The notes: generated from the letters alone by a model not told the origin. A stretch of 64,000 nucleotides of DNA from an uncultured Erwinia sp. (GCA_913775305.1 CAJYIY010000118.1:59260-123259); one strand, 5' to 3'. Positions 25,666 through 35,462 are shown, counted from the stretch's first letter. Numbers and translations are program-made.

Positions 25666-25939
25666 AGAACTATATGACAGCTTACCGAAAAAACAGGGCC
25701 GCCTGTTTGAGGATGTCTATAAACGGTTTAAAACTGTAATCAAGATGGCAGAGATAAATTTACCTAAGCATCAGTTTACGCATGTCCTAAGGCACACCTT
25801 TGCAAGTCATTTTATGATGAATGGAGGCAACATCCTTGTACTAAAGGAAATTTTGGGACATTCAGAAATCACTATGACTATGGTCTATGCTCACTTTTCA
25901 CCTAACCATCTTGAAGATGCTACGTCAAAAACCCCCTAA
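25664..25939 (+). pseudogene. P2-type phage integrase, C-terminal fragment
   Basis: About 90 residues of a tyrosine recombinase C-terminus, with the HxxR box FTHVLRHTFASHFMMNGGNI, LGHSEITMTM and the nucleophile Tyr in VYAHFSPNHLEDA. This closely resembles P2 integrase. The N-terminal three quarters, including the first catalytic Arg, is absent and the frame fuses at about 25663 to antisense baseplate sequence. It is non-functional and marks past integration or deletion at this locus. Confidence 0.85.
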
Positions 25940-26078
25940 GCCGCAGAGGTGACTAATCAGGATGCTGGCGGCAAAGGGGCGGCACGTAGTGTTAACTTGG
26001 GTAAACTTACGTAGCACTAAGAACACACAAGCAATTGAAAATAAAAAAATTATATCAAAATCAATAGTATGGTGAGTT

Positions 26079-26852
26079 ATGCAAAAATCTATCGTAATAA
26101 CCGGGAGTTCCAGTGGGATTGGCCTGGCCGCCGCCAGCGATTTGCTGCGCCGCGGCTATCATGTCATTGCCGCCTGCCGCAAGCCGCAGGACGTTGAGCG
26201 GATGAATGAGCTGGGCTTCAGCGGCGTACTGCTCGATCTGGACGATGCAGAGAGCGTGGAACGCGGTGCAGCGGAGATCCTGACGCTTTGCAATGGCCTG
26301 CTGTTTGGGCTGTTTAACAACGGCGGCTTTGGGCAGTATGGCCCGCTCCAGTCCGTGACCCGCGCCCAGCTGGAGCGGCAGTTTTCTACCAACCTGTTCG
26401 GTACTCACCAGTTGACCATCCTGCTGCTGCCCGCGCTGATGGCCAGCGGCAGCGGCCGGATTATCAATACCAGTTCGGTGCTGGGGCTGATCTCTACCCC
26501 GGGCCGGGGCGCCTATGCCGCCAGTAAATATGCGCTGGAGGCCTGGTCCGATGCACTGCGCATGGAGCTGCATACCAGCGGCGTGCGGGTCAGCCTGATC
26601 GAGCCGGGCCCCATCAGTACGCGGTTTACCGATAACGTCAGCCAGGCGCAGCAGGACAAGCCGGTAAAAAATCCGGGTATCGCCGCCCGTTTTACCCTGC
26701 CGCCGGAGGCGATTTTGCCGAAGCTGCATCACGCGCTGGAAAGTCCGCATCCGCGCTTACGCTACCCGGTTACGCTGGTCACCTGGGCCATGTCGCTGCT
26801 GCGACGGCTGCTGCCGGGCCGGGCGCTGGACTGGTTTTTACGGCAGAATTAG
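26079..26852 (+). CDS. ybbO: YbbO, short-chain dehydrogenase/reductase
   Basis: A 257-residue SDR, reported in E. coli as an NADP-dependent aldehyde reductase. It has the cofactor loop ITGSSSGIGLAAASDLL, the NNGGFGQYG motif, catalytic Ser in IINTSSVLG, and YAASKYALEAWSDALRMEL with the Tyr-Lys pair. The C-terminus carries a hydrophobic stretch (LVTWAMSLLRRLLPGRALDW) that may associate with membranes. It is separated from tesA by the foreign island, while in E. coli tesA and ybbO are adjacent. Confidence 0.95.
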   Translation: MQKSIVITGSSSGIGLAAASDLLRRGYHVIAACRKPQDVERMNELGFSGVLLDLDDAESVERGAAEILTLCNGLLFGLFNNGGFGQYGPLQSVTRAQLERQFSTNLFGTHQLTILLLPALMASGSGRIINTSSVLGLISTPGRGAYAASKYALEAWSDALRMELHTSGVRVSLIEPGPISTRFTDNVSQAQQDKPVKNPGIAARFTLPPEAILPKLHHALESPHPRLRYPVTLVTWAMSLLRRLLPGRALDWFLRQN

Positions 26853-26921
26853 CACGCAGGGCTTGAAGCCAGCCTGTCTGCCCCAATAGAGTAGTAAACT
26901 CATGTGAAAAGAGACGAATTC

Positions 26922-27779
26922 ATGGCCCCACACGCTGCGATTGTTGAAATTAATGAAACCAACCTGCACCAGACGCTGGAACAGTCCATGCAGGTTCCCG
27001 TGCTGTTTTATTTCTGGTCCGGCCGCAGCCAGCACTGCCAGCAGCTGACGCCGCTGCTGGAGCGCCTGGCGCAGGACTACGCCGGTCAGTTTATTCTGGC
27101 GAAGCTGGACTGTGATGCGGAGCCTGCCGTGGCTCAGCAGTTTGGCCTGCGATCGATTCCGACCGTTTATCTGTTCCAGAACGGTCAGCCGGTCGATGGC
27201 TTCCAGGGACCACAGCCGGAAGAAGCGGTTCGTGCCCTGCTGGAAAAAGTGCTGCCGAAGGAAGAAGAGCTGAAGGCGCAGCAGGCGATGCAGTTGATGG
27301 AGGAAGGCAAAACGCTGGAGGCCCTGCCGCTGTTAAAAGAGGCCTGGCAGTTAAGCAACCAGGGCAGCGAGGTTGGCTTCCTGCTGGCCGAAGCGCTGAT
27401 TGAACTTAACCGCAGTGACGAAGCGGAAGCCGTACTGAAAGTGGTGCCGTTGCAGGATCAGGACAGCCGTTATCAGGGGCTGGTGGCGCAGATCGACCTG
27501 CTGAAGCAGGCGGCGAATACGCCGGAGATCCAGCAGCTTCAGCAGCAGGTTGGCGCGAACCCGGAAGATGCGGCGCTGGCGAGCCAGCTGGCTATTCAAC
27601 TGCATCAGGTTGGCCGCAATGAAGAGGCGCTGGAGCTGCTGTTTGTTCATCTGAAAAAAGATCTCGGCGCCGCCGAGGGGCAGGCGCGTAAAATCCTGCA
27701 AGAAATTCTTGCGGCGCTGGGCACCGGCGATGCGCTGGCCAGCAAATACCGCCGTCAGCTTTACTCCCTGCTTTACTGA
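26922..27779 (+). CDS. cnoX: CnoX (YbbN), chaperedoxin
   Basis: CnoX holds unfolded proteins under oxidative (HOCl) stress and hands them to GroEL or DnaK, protecting cysteines by mixed disulfides. The 285-residue protein has an N-terminal thioredoxin fold in which the usual CxxC is SQHC ([17 protein letters not shown]), as in E. coli, so it lacks classical reductase activity. The C-terminal 170 residues are TPR repeats. ATG 26922 matches the E. coli start; the ATG at 26904 is less likely. Confidence 0.96.
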   Translation: MAPHAAIVEINETNLHQTLEQSMQVPVLFYFWSGRSQHCQQLTPLLERLAQDYAGQFILAKLDCDAEPAVAQQFGLRSIPTVYLFQNGQPVDGFQGPQPEEAVRALLEKVLPKEEELKAQQAMQLMEEGKTLEALPLLKEAWQLSNQGSEVGFLLAEALIELNRSDEAEAVLKVVPLQDQDSRYQGLVAQIDLLKQAANTPEIQQLQQQVGANPEDAALASQLAIQLHQVGRNEEALELLFVHLKKDLGAAEGQARKILQEILAALGTGDALASKYRRQLYSLLY

Positions 27780-27784
27780 TTAAA

Positions 27785-27814
27785 ACGGGCGCAGTGGATC
27801 TCCGCTGCGCCCGT
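27785..27814 (-). terminator. Terminator between convergent cnoX and MFS gene
   Basis: ACGGGCGCAG and CTGCGCCCGT form a perfect 10-bp stem with a 10-base loop. On the minus strand a TTTTA run follows, so it terminates the leftward ureide operon; it may also stop cnoX transcripts. Confidence 0.8.
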
Positions 27815-27837
27815 CTCTCTGCCAGCTGTTCTCGCCA

Positions 27838-29064
27838 TCAGGCCAACTCACTCCGCTTCTCTTCCTTCACAAACAGCATGGCCAGAAATCCCACCACCGT
27901 AATCATCGCAGCGAAGTAAAAGCCCGCGTTCAGCGACCCGGTGCTGTCGGCAATAAAGCCGGTCAGATAGGGCGCAAAAATCGATGCCGCCATGCCGAAG
28001 AAGTTATAGAGGCCAAAGGCGGTGCTCAGCGCAGCGCGCGGTGCATTATCCGCAACGAGTGCAATCAGTACCGGGTTAAGGCTGATTTTGCCAATAAAGC
28101 CGTACAGCACCAGTACCGCGATCAGTGCCGCTTCGGTGGCAGAGTAAACGATGCCGAAAATGGCCAGCAGCGAGAACGGCAGCATGCACAGGATAACCGG
28201 CTTACGGCGGCCCAGCCTGTCGGACACGTAGCTGCAAATCAGCGTGCCCAGCACCGAAATCCACGGCACAATCGAGGCAATGCTGGCGGCATGAACGATA
28301 TCCATCCCGCGCTCTTTTTGCAGGTAGTAAGGCAGCCAGGTAATGATGACGAAGAAGCCGTAAATCGAGCAGAAGATGGTGATATAGGCCATCAGCAGAT
28401 TGCGGTTTTTAAACAGATCGGCAAACCTGAAATCGCCCTGTTTTTTGACACTGGCTGGAGGGGTGGCGTCCGTAGCCGGGGCTTTTTCGCGGATAAACAC
28501 CAGCATCAGCAGAACCACGATCAGTACCGGCAGCGCCATCGCCAGAAACGGCATCTTCCACGAGGTGTGAAAGCGCTCAATCATAAAACTGGAAAGGTAG
28601 TAACCGAACGCGATACCGAATGACATGCCGCTACCGATCACCGCGCTGCCGAGAGTGATCCACTTTTTCGGGATCGCTTCAGAAGAGAGCGCATACTGCG
28701 GACCATAGTAGACCCCCTGCGAGGCACCGGTCAGCATCCACAGCAGCATAAAGAACATGAAGTTGGGTGAAATACTGATGGCAGCCATAAACAGGGTAAA
28801 CAGCATAAAGCCGCTGAGCAGAATGCGCTTTCTGCCTGACCTGTCGCCAAGCAGTCCGGCGGGGATCTGCAGCAGCGTATAGGCAAGAAAGAACAGGCTG
28901 CTGATTAAACCCAGCTGGCTTTTGGACAGGCCGAATTCCGTTTCGATCTGCGGCATAAGCGGACTGAGCACCGAGCGCGCGGCATAAATCACCACCCAGC
29001 CCAGAAAGAAAATAATCACGGTTTTGATCCAGTACGGAACCCGTTCATTTTTTGTTGTTAGCAT
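27838..29064 (-). CDS. MFS transporter of the ureide operon
   Basis: A 408-residue inner-membrane carrier with about 12 helices and the MFS loop signature between helices 2 and 3 (GLLGDRSGRKRILLSGF). The family looks like the anion:cation symporter/GlpT-type group. It is the last gene of the leftward fdrA-ylbE-ylbF-arcC unit, so it may import a ureide such as allantoate or oxalurate, or export oxamate. It is clearly related to the second carrier at 36707. Substrate is inferred from context only. Confidence 0.85.
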   Translation of the reverse strand: MLTTKNERVPYWIKTVIIFFLGWVVIYAARSVLSPLMPQIETEFGLSKSQLGLISSLFFLAYTLLQIPAGLLGDRSGRKRILLSGFMLFTLFMAAISISPNFMFFMLLWMLTGASQGVYYGPQYALSSEAIPKKWITLGSAVIGSGMSFGIAFGYYLSSFMIERFHTSWKMPFLAMALPVLIVVLLMLVFIREKAPATDATPPASVKKQGDFRFADLFKNRNLLMAYITIFCSIYGFFVIITWLPYYLQKERGMDIVHAASIASIVPWISVLGTLICSYVSDRLGRRKPVILCMLPFSLLAIFGIVYSATEAALIAVLVLYGFIGKISLNPVLIALVADNAPRAALSTAFGLYNFFGMAASIFAPYLTGFIADSTGSLNAGFYFAAMITVVGFLAMLFVKEEKRSELA

Positions 29065-29117
29065 AGTCAGACTCCCTGGTGTAGCGGGCGCAAAAGCCCC
29101 GATTCCCGATAGTGCTT

Positions 29118-30020
29118 TTACGGCGTGACTGACGTTCCTGCCGTTCCTGCCAGCACGGCGTCAATCTCCTTCAGCGCACCGATATGCGCGATTTTGCCAC
29201 TGCGTTGAACAAAGCGGCTGACCGCCATGATTTTGGGCCCCATCGCGCCGTCATTTACCGCCATCGGCGCCAGTTCAGCCGTGGTGGCAGAACGAATAGC
29301 CCGCTGCTTCGGTGTTCCCCAGTGTTCGTACACCGCATCGGCATCGGTCAGGATCACCAGATGATCGGCATCCAGCGCTTCAGCCAGCAGCGCAGAAGCC
29401 AGATCTTTATCGATCACCGCCTCACTTCCCACCAGGCTGTGTCCATCGGCCACCATCGGCACGCCGCCGCCACCGTTGCAGATCACAATGTGATTTTTTG
29501 CCAGCAGCAGGTTAATGGCCTCGATATCAATGATTTTTTTCGGTTCCGGTGACGGCACCACGCGGCGCAGATAACTGCCGTCCAGCTTCATGTTCCAGCC
29601 ATATTTCTGCTCCAGCTCCTGCTGCTGCGACGGCTGATAAATCGGACCGATAAACTTACTCGGCTGCTGATAGGCCGGATCGTTGCTGTCTACCAGCACG
29701 CGGGTCAGCAGCGTTGAAACCGGCTGTGACGGATGACAGGCCGACAGCTGCTGTGCCAGCATATAACCAATCATTCCCTGGCTTTCCGCCACCAGGATAT
29801 CCAGCGGGTAAGGCGGTACATCGCGATAGGCCAGATTCTGCAACGCAAGCAGGCCAACCTGAGGTCCGTTGCCGTGCACAATGGCAATACGGTACTTTTT
29901 TGCCAGCCTGCCGATCGCATCGGCGATGAGGGAAATACTGCGGTACTGGTTCTCAGCGGACAGCACCTCGCCGCGCTGTAGCAGGGCGTTGCCCCCCAGC
30001 GCAATCACTAACGTTTCCAT
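29118..30020 (-). CDS. allK: Catabolic carbamate kinase (AllK/YbcF)
   Basis: The enzyme turns carbamoyl phosphate and ADP into ATP, CO2 and ammonia. The 300-residue product starts ETLVIALGGNALLQRGE after Met and has the family segments VHGNGPQVGLLALQN, ICNGGGGVPMV and VIDKDLASALLAEAL. ATG 30020 follows AGAGGTAGGA; a frame to 30095 lacks similarity. Its place after the oxamate carbamoyltransferase genes shows that it uses carbamoyl phosphate from oxalurate rather than from citrulline. Confidence 0.93.
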   Translation of the reverse strand: METLVIALGGNALLQRGEVLSAENQYRSISLIADAIGRLAKKYRIAIVHGNGPQVGLLALQNLAYRDVPPYPLDILVAESQGMIGYMLAQQLSACHPSQPVSTLLTRVLVDSNDPAYQQPSKFIGPIYQPSQQQELEQKYGWNMKLDGSYLRRVVPSPEPKKIIDIEAINLLLAKNHIVICNGGGGVPMVADGHSLVGSEAVIDKDLASALLAEALDADHLVILTDADAVYEHWGTPKQRAIRSATTAELAPMAVNDGAMGPKIMAVSRFVQRSGKIAHIGALKEIDAVLAGTAGTSVTP

Positions 30021-30097
30021 TCCTACCTCTGTTTTCACTTTATTCAGATAACAGGCAACCCTGCCGAAGCGGATCCGGCAGCGTTTTCCTGGCAAAT

Positions 30098-30916
30098 TTA
30101 ATAAAGACGGTTGATGACCCTGGCCCCGGACCAGATGCCCAGCAGCGTGTCCGTGCCGGAGGAGTGTCCGATCTCCTGCAGTTCACTCACGGCAGCAGAC
30201 AGCGGACGTTCGCCGGACAGAGCCGCAGCAAACCGCTGTAACGGCGTGGCGAAGATCCCCCGCGCAGCAAAGCGTAAATAATTCACGCTGATTAACGTGG
30301 TCAGCTCATCCAGCGGGCGGCTGGCGGCAAAGAACGCGGGTCGCCTGGTCACATCAATACGCCGGTCAAACCAGGCGCACAGCAGCATCCCCAGCACCGT
30401 GTCATCGTTACCCGGCGTCAGGCCCGGGCCTTTGCCCAGCACGTGGCTCCAGTCAACGAATTCCCCCTGCAGCCAGTCGCTAAACAGCTGCTGCATCAGG
30501 CGGATTTCCGCATCGGCAGGCTGGCTGACGATGCGATCCAGACGTCCGAACAGCCCGGTCTCTGCGGGTGCGGCGGCCAGTACAACCTCCAGCGGTGCGG
30601 TGGCAATCTGCCCGGTTCGCGACAGATGCAGATCCGTGCGCCGTTCCGGCAGGCAAAGGCACATCTCCGCCAGTACGATCCCCTGTGGAGTCAGTTCGCA
30701 TCGGGCAGACTGCGCCAGTTCGTCGGAGATATCGTCAAAGTCATCATCGGCGATTTCCCAGCCCATCGGACTGAGTCCGCGTCCTTCACGGTGCAGCGTC
30801 AGCAACTGCTGGCCCGGTGTGAGAAGATTGATCGCGTTGCGAAAATGCCCGACGCACTGCAGGATGCCGTAATCCACGGTGCTGTGACGGCTGACGGCCA
30901 GCGCGGAACGCTGCAT
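30098..30916 (-). CDS. ylbF: YlbF/AllH, oxamate carbamoyltransferase subunit (DUF2877)
   Basis: A 272-residue DUF2877 protein. In E. coli YlbF (renamed AllH) works with FdrA and YlbE in phosphorolysis of oxalurate to oxamate and carbamoyl phosphate. Conserved-looking segments are VDWSHVLGKGPGLTPGNDDT, typical of the family, and GHSSGTDTLLGIWSG near the C-terminus. It lies 35 bases after ylbE and 77 before the kinase. Confidence 0.9.
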   Translation of the reverse strand: MQRSALAVSRHSTVDYGILQCVGHFRNAINLLTPGQQLLTLHREGRGLSPMGWEIADDDFDDISDELAQSARCELTPQGIVLAEMCLCLPERRTDLHLSRTGQIATAPLEVVLAAAPAETGLFGRLDRIVSQPADAEIRLMQQLFSDWLQGEFVDWSHVLGKGPGLTPGNDDTVLGMLLCAWFDRRIDVTRRPAFFAASRPLDELTTLISVNYLRFAARGIFATPLQRFAAALSGERPLSAAVSELQEIGHSSGTDTLLGIWSGARVINRLY

Positions 30917-30951
30917 ATCCCCTCCCCCCGGTTTAGCCGGACCGTGCTGAT

Positions 30952-32217
30952 TTATCCGGTAATGCCCAGCTCTTCAGCCAGCGCTTCGATGGCTTTTTCA
31001 AAGCAGCCCAGCGGCGCACGCACCGTGCCCGCACCAATCTGACCCACGCCCGCTTCACGGTGGGCAATCCCGGTATTAATCAGCGGTGTGATGCCGGTTT
31101 CCACGACGCGACGTGCGTCCAGGCCCAGGCAGGCGCCCTGGAAATCCCAGGTCGGGATTTGCAGCATCATGTTGCGCTCAAGGAAAATTTCCGCCATCTC
31201 TTCGGAGATATCAGTGGCGGCCGACATGCCACCGGCCGCGCCGACAAAGCGGGTCACGCCAGGGGCGGCAACCATGGCCGCACCGCCAATTCCAAAGGTT
31301 TCGGTGATAGCACTGTCGCCGATATCCGGGTTGGCGTCCGCCTGGCTGTAGCCGGAGAAGAACAGACCTTCCGGGGTGTTGACCGGGGCCGTAAACCAGC
31401 GATCGCCCATCCCGCTGATTTTGATGCCGAAGTTTTTGCCGTTACGGGTCATCACGGTCACAACGGAACCCTGTTTAATCTCCGCGCCGGCATCCATAGC
31501 CGCCTTGCAGTAGGCCATCGCCAGATTAAGGAAGAACTGATCGGTAACGCTGAGGAAGTGCATCGCACGTCCCAGTTCGGCTTTATCGCGCTCCAGCAGG
31601 GTGATTTTTGGTGCCAGCTGGCGCAGCAGCAGCGCGGAGGCAGCGATATTACGCTGGTGGAACTCGTCGCCCATGGTGATGGCCTGCGCCATCAGGGCGG
31701 TCAGATCGATTCCGTCGGCAAAGGTCGCCAGCACGGCTTTCAGTACCGGCGCCAGTGAATCACGCATCCAGCGGTGGCGTTCCTGCACGTCCGGCCCGTA
31801 GGCCCCGAAGCGCATGACCTTGCCGATGCCCTCGTTCAGGTTGCAGTAGGCAACGTTACCGTGGGTGTGGTTCTTCACCACCACTATCGGCATATGGGCC
31901 GAGGTGATCCCACCCATCGGGCCAACGGCACTGACGTTATGGCAGGGAATAAATTCGATTTCGCCATTTTCCAGCAGTGCCAGCGCCTGCTGTTCATCGC
32001 TGGCCCACTCTTCAAACAGGCAGGCTCCGATGCAGGCGCCGCGAACCGGGCCACTCATCTCCTGCCAGGTCACGGGAGGACCGGCATGCAGAAGCTTTCT
32101 CCCCTGGTTCAGTTCAGGAATGCGGGTCTTCGCTAAATCAACATCGATCCAGTGTGGGCGGGCTTCACGAATACGGGCGATAACCGCGGCGTTGGCTTGT
32201 TCAATAGAATCGTACAT
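30952..32217 (-). CDS. ylbE: YlbE/AllG, oxamate carbamoyltransferase subunit (DUF1116)
   Basis: A 421-residue DUF1116 protein, about the length of E. coli YlbE (AllG). Typical segments are IPCHNVSAVGPMGGITSAHM, NHTHGNVAYCNLNEGIGKVM and VGQIGAGTVRAPL. With FdrA and YlbF it is part of the enzyme that splits oxalurate using phosphate. The gap to fdrA is only nine bases, indicating cotranslation. Confidence 0.93.
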   Translation of the reverse strand: MYDSIEQANAAVIARIREARPHWIDVDLAKTRIPELNQGRKLLHAGPPVTWQEMSGPVRGACIGACLFEEWASDEQQALALLENGEIEFIPCHNVSAVGPMGGITSAHMPIVVVKNHTHGNVAYCNLNEGIGKVMRFGAYGPDVQERHRWMRDSLAPVLKAVLATFADGIDLTALMAQAITMGDEFHQRNIAASALLLRQLAPKITLLERDKAELGRAMHFLSVTDQFFLNLAMAYCKAAMDAGAEIKQGSVVTVMTRNGKNFGIKISGMGDRWFTAPVNTPEGLFFSGYSQADANPDIGDSAITETFGIGGAAMVAAPGVTRFVGAAGGMSAATDISEEMAEIFLERNMMLQIPTWDFQGACLGLDARRVVETGITPLINTGIAHREAGVGQIGAGTVRAPLGCFEKAIEALAEELGITG

Positions 32218-32226
32218 ATCAATCCC

Positions 32227-33894
32227 TTACTTTAATTTTTTCAGTATGTTAGCTAAACGTTGGTTACCACCGGCAACCGGAGCCCACTGGTAGTGAACCA
32301 CTGAAATTTCGTTGGCCTGCAGATCCTCAGCAAATCTGCGCAGGCCTGCGTTGATCACCGACACTCCGTTGAGCAGCGCCGGAACCGGATCGGTTGATCG
32401 GGCAGGCGGTGGCGCGATCAGATAACAGGCCAGCGCTACCGCTTCCGGCAGCGAATTCATCACCGCGATGCCGGCCGCGTTTAAGGTGGCGATCTGCACC
32501 GAACGCTGCTGCGGATCCTGCTCAGAGCCCGTTACCGTAGCAATCACCGCCAGCGGGTGGGCCGAGCCGCGTTTCTCGCGCAGGCGCTTAACCTCCACCG
32601 CAATCGAGCCTGCCGGGTCCGGCTGGGCGCCGTAGCCGATAACCACATCCAGCAGCAGCACGCTGACCTGCGTCTGCTGGCTCAGCCGGGCGATCTCCTG
32701 ATTGCGGGTGGAGGGATCGATCATCGGATGGGGTTTACCCTGGGTGTAAAAGTCATCGCCCATATCAATGATGCGATGACCATCGGCGTTCAGCATTGAG
32801 CCGTGGAGGTGGCTGCTGTCAGCTTCAATGCCGAGACGTTCGGCCAGCAGCATCGCGCACTCTGCGGCCAGCGTCCCGCCCGCATACAGGCCAGCGATCT
32901 TGCCGCCGCAGACCGCTGGCTGTTGTTCAGCCATCTGCTGCACGTGCCCCAGCATGGCGGCGAGGCGCGCAGCCTCATCCAGCGTGGCGGCGAAGGTGAT
33001 ATTGCCATCCTGCTGCTGTGTGGCCTTCGCACCGAGGAACAGCGCCACCACCGGTTTACCGAGGGTTTTCATTTCGGCAATCACCCGCGCGCGAACCGCT
33101 TCTGCCGGTGGCTTGGAGACAAACGCCAGCACCTTGCTGTGCGGATCGGCAGCCAGCATACGCAACGCGCTGAGGGCGCTGATGCCACCCACGTCAGCGG
33201 TTAAGTCGCGTCCACCGAGACCAATAGCGTGAGAAACCCCCTGCCCCGCCAGGATAATTTGCGAAGTCAGCTCCTGAATACCGGTACCCGATGCGCCGAT
33301 AATGCCGATACAGCCTTTCGGGGCCACGTTAGCAAACGCCAGCGGCGCACCGGCAATACTGGCGGTGCCGCAGTCCGGCCCCATCACTATCAGCCCTTTC
33401 TCGCTGGCTTTGATTTTAAGGGCGCGCTCCTGTTCCACGCTGACATTGTCGGAGAACATCATCACGTTACAGCCGTCATCCAGCGCCCGATCGGCCAACT
33501 CTCCGGCATATTCACCGGCAATAGAAATCAGGGCCAGATTGGCATCAGGCAGCTTCTGCCGTGCGGTACGCCAGCTGCGGGCTTTGAGCAGGCGTCTGCC
33601 CCCCTGCTGCCCCTGTGCGATGGCCTTCAGCGCGGCATCCAGTTCGTTAGCGATCGCGGTCGTAATCGATTCATCGGAGGATTCAGCTTTAATCGCCACA
33701 CAAATATCGTTCGGGGTGGCGTCATTAAACCGGGGATGCCAGAAGCCGGTGGCTTCCAGCAGGGATTTATTCGCGGGCGTCCCCATCATCACCGATATTT
33801 CATCAACGCGGGGGGATTCGCTGAGTTGACGGGAGATGAGCATCAGGCTGACAGAATCCTGAAAACTCCCTTTTTTGATAAACGCATGAACCAT
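32227..33894 (-). CDS. fdrA: FdrA/AllF, oxamate carbamoyltransferase subunit
   Basis: A 555-residue protein with a succinyl-CoA synthetase alpha-like CoA-binding fold (KGCIGIIGASGTGIQELTSQ) and a second ligase-like domain. The N-terminus VHAFIKKGSFQDSVSLMLIS matches E. coli FdrA and fixes the start at 33894, with AAGGAT upstream; the longer frame has no similarity. It is the first gene of the leftward operon. E. coli FdrA was once linked to FtsH suppression but is now placed in oxalurate breakdown. Confidence 0.93.
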   Translation of the reverse strand: MVHAFIKKGSFQDSVSLMLISRQLSESPRVDEISVMMGTPANKSLLEATGFWHPRFNDATPNDICVAIKAESSDESITTAIANELDAALKAIAQGQQGGRRLLKARSWRTARQKLPDANLALISIAGEYAGELADRALDDGCNVMMFSDNVSVEQERALKIKASEKGLIVMGPDCGTASIAGAPLAFANVAPKGCIGIIGASGTGIQELTSQIILAGQGVSHAIGLGGRDLTADVGGISALSALRMLAADPHSKVLAFVSKPPAEAVRARVIAEMKTLGKPVVALFLGAKATQQQDGNITFAATLDEAARLAAMLGHVQQMAEQQPAVCGGKIAGLYAGGTLAAECAMLLAERLGIEADSSHLHGSMLNADGHRIIDMGDDFYTQGKPHPMIDPSTRNQEIARLSQQTQVSVLLLDVVIGYGAQPDPAGSIAVEVKRLREKRGSAHPLAVIATVTGSEQDPQQRSVQIATLNAAGIAVMNSLPEAVALACYLIAPPPARSTDPVPALLNGVSVINAGLRRFAEDLQANEISVVHYQWAPVAGGNQRLANILKKLK

Positions 33895-34257
33895 AATAAT
33901 ATCCTTAAACCTTTTATGAACATCACAACCCTTGACGGCTGGTAATATTTCACACCTTATCTGTTTTCTGGCCATTATTCTTGCCGGCAAAACTACAAAT
34001 AAAAATAACAGATAAAGGTGAGAGCTATCACACTTCGCTGATTGTTAGAAAAAATCGTTGAATAACAGGATAATTAATTAAATCACTGAAATAAGAAAAC
34101 GTGCTTTGTTAGAAATATTCTAATAATTCCGCGAACATTCAAAGAAAATTTGAACCAATGAAATAATATCCATCTGGATCACATTTTTTAACGTCCAGCT
34201 TTATACATTAAGTCGCTGAGGTGGATTAATTAAACCGCAGTAAATCAAGGACTATTT
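33895..34257. promoter_or_regulatory. Divergent control region of the ureide operons
   Basis: This 363-bp AT-rich gap separates fdrA (left) and allD (right) and must hold both promoters. A CRP-type dyad lies at 34018-34031. No open frame of note. AllS, encoded downstream of allE, is the likely activator; its site cannot be pinpointed by eye. Confidence 0.7.
34018..34031. promoter_or_regulatory. Candidate CRP site
   Basis: GTGA-gagcta-TCAC is a perfect match to the conserved CRP half-sites with six-base spacing, flanked by G on the left and ACA on the right. It lies 124 bases upstream of fdrA and 227 upstream of allD. Catabolite control of the locus is plausible. Confidence 0.5.
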
Positions 34258-35307
34258 ATGAAAGTCTCCAGGCAAGAATTATATCAACTTATTCGGAATA
34301 AAATTCATTCCGCAGGATTAAGCCTTGAACATGCCGGTATCGTCGCAGATGTTCTGGCATATGCTGATGCGCGCGGCATCCATTCTCACGGAGCGGTACG
34401 GGTTGAATACTACGCAGAACGCATCAGTAAGGGCGGCACCAATAACCAGCCCCACTTCACCTTTGAAAAGACCGGCCCCTGCAGCGCCATTTTTGACGGC
34501 GACAACGGTGCCGGCCACGTCGCCGCGAAGCTGGCGATGGATCGCGCCATTGATATGGCCAAAGAAAATGGCGTGGCGGTGGTCGGCGTACGCCGCATTG
34601 GCCACAGCGGAGCGCTCTCATATTTTGTTCAGCAGGCGTCAAAAGCCGGTATGATCGGTATCTCAGTCTGTCAGTCCGATCCGATGGTCGTTCCCTGGGG
34701 CGGAGCGGATGTTTACTACGGCACCAACCCCATCGCATTCTCCGCGCCTGCGGAGGGCGACGAGAATATTACCTTTGATATGGCCACCACCGTTCAGGCA
34801 TGGGGCAAAGTGCTGGACGCCCGATCTCGCAACGTACCTATTCCGAATACCTGGGCCGTCGATGCCGAGGGAAACAACACCACCGATCCTTTCTCCGTTA
34901 GCGGCCTGTTGCCGATCGCAGGCCCTAAAGGTTATGGCCTGATGATGATGATCGATGTCCTTTCCGGCGTGCTGCTCGGTCTGCCATTTGGCAAACACGT
35001 CAGTTCGATGTATCACGATCTCAGCGCGGGCCGCGAGCTGGGACAGCTGCATATCGTGTTAAATCCGGGCTATTTCACCGATGAAAGCCGCTTCCGTCAG
35101 AATATCAGCCAGGTGATGCAGGAACTGAATGAAGTTAAACCCGCTCCGGGCGTAGAAAAAGTGCTTTACCCAGGCCAGGACAGCCATCTTCGTGAAGCAG
35201 AAAGCAATCGTAACGGTATCGAGATCGTGGATGAAATTTATCAGTACCTGATTTCGGACGATATTTATCAAAAATCGTACGACCATAAAGATCCTTTTGC
35301 CAGTTAG
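34258..35307 (+). CDS. allD: AllD, ureidoglycolate dehydrogenase (NAD)
   Basis: AllD oxidises (S)-ureidoglycolate to oxalurate, supplying the substrate of the FdrA/YlbE/YlbF enzyme. The 349-residue product equals the E. coli length and shows the LDH2/MDH2 family blocks ADARGIHSHGAVRVEYYAER, GHSGALSYFVQQA, FDMATTVQAWGKVLDARSRN and GPKGYGLMMMIDVLSGVLLG. It is the first gene of the rightward operon. Confidence 0.96.
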   Translation: MKVSRQELYQLIRNKIHSAGLSLEHAGIVADVLAYADARGIHSHGAVRVEYYAERISKGGTNNQPHFTFEKTGPCSAIFDGDNGAGHVAAKLAMDRAIDMAKENGVAVVGVRRIGHSGALSYFVQQASKAGMIGISVCQSDPMVVPWGGADVYYGTNPIAFSAPAEGDENITFDMATTVQAWGKVLDARSRNVPIPNTWAVDAEGNNTTDPFSVSGLLPIAGPKGYGLMMMIDVLSGVLLGLPFGKHVSSMYHDLSAGRELGQLHIVLNPGYFTDESRFRQNISQVMQELNEVKPAPGVEKVLYPGQDSHLREAESNRNGIEIVDEIYQYLISDDIYQKSYDHKDPFAS

Positions 35308-35342
35308 GCTCTCTGGCAATAACCGGTTCGGCGAGGTTTGTA

Positions 35343-35420
35343 ATGAAACAAACACCACCGATGTTAAATGTCCTTATAAATAATCCGGGCAAAGCAGGGC
35401 TGCTGATTAACTCTATTTAA
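35343..35420 (+). CDS. Possible 25-residue peptide between allD and allC
   Basis: ATG 35343 opens a short frame (PPMLNVLINNPGKAGLLINS) ending 42 bases before allC. GGCGAGGTTTGT upstream is a plausible ribosome binding site. There is no known counterpart; it could be a leader or chance. Confidence 0.25.
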   Translation: MKQTPPMLNVLINNPGKAGLLINSI

Positions 35421-35462
35421 CGCCTTTTACTTTACTCAGGGATTGCAAGCGGGAAGTTAAAT

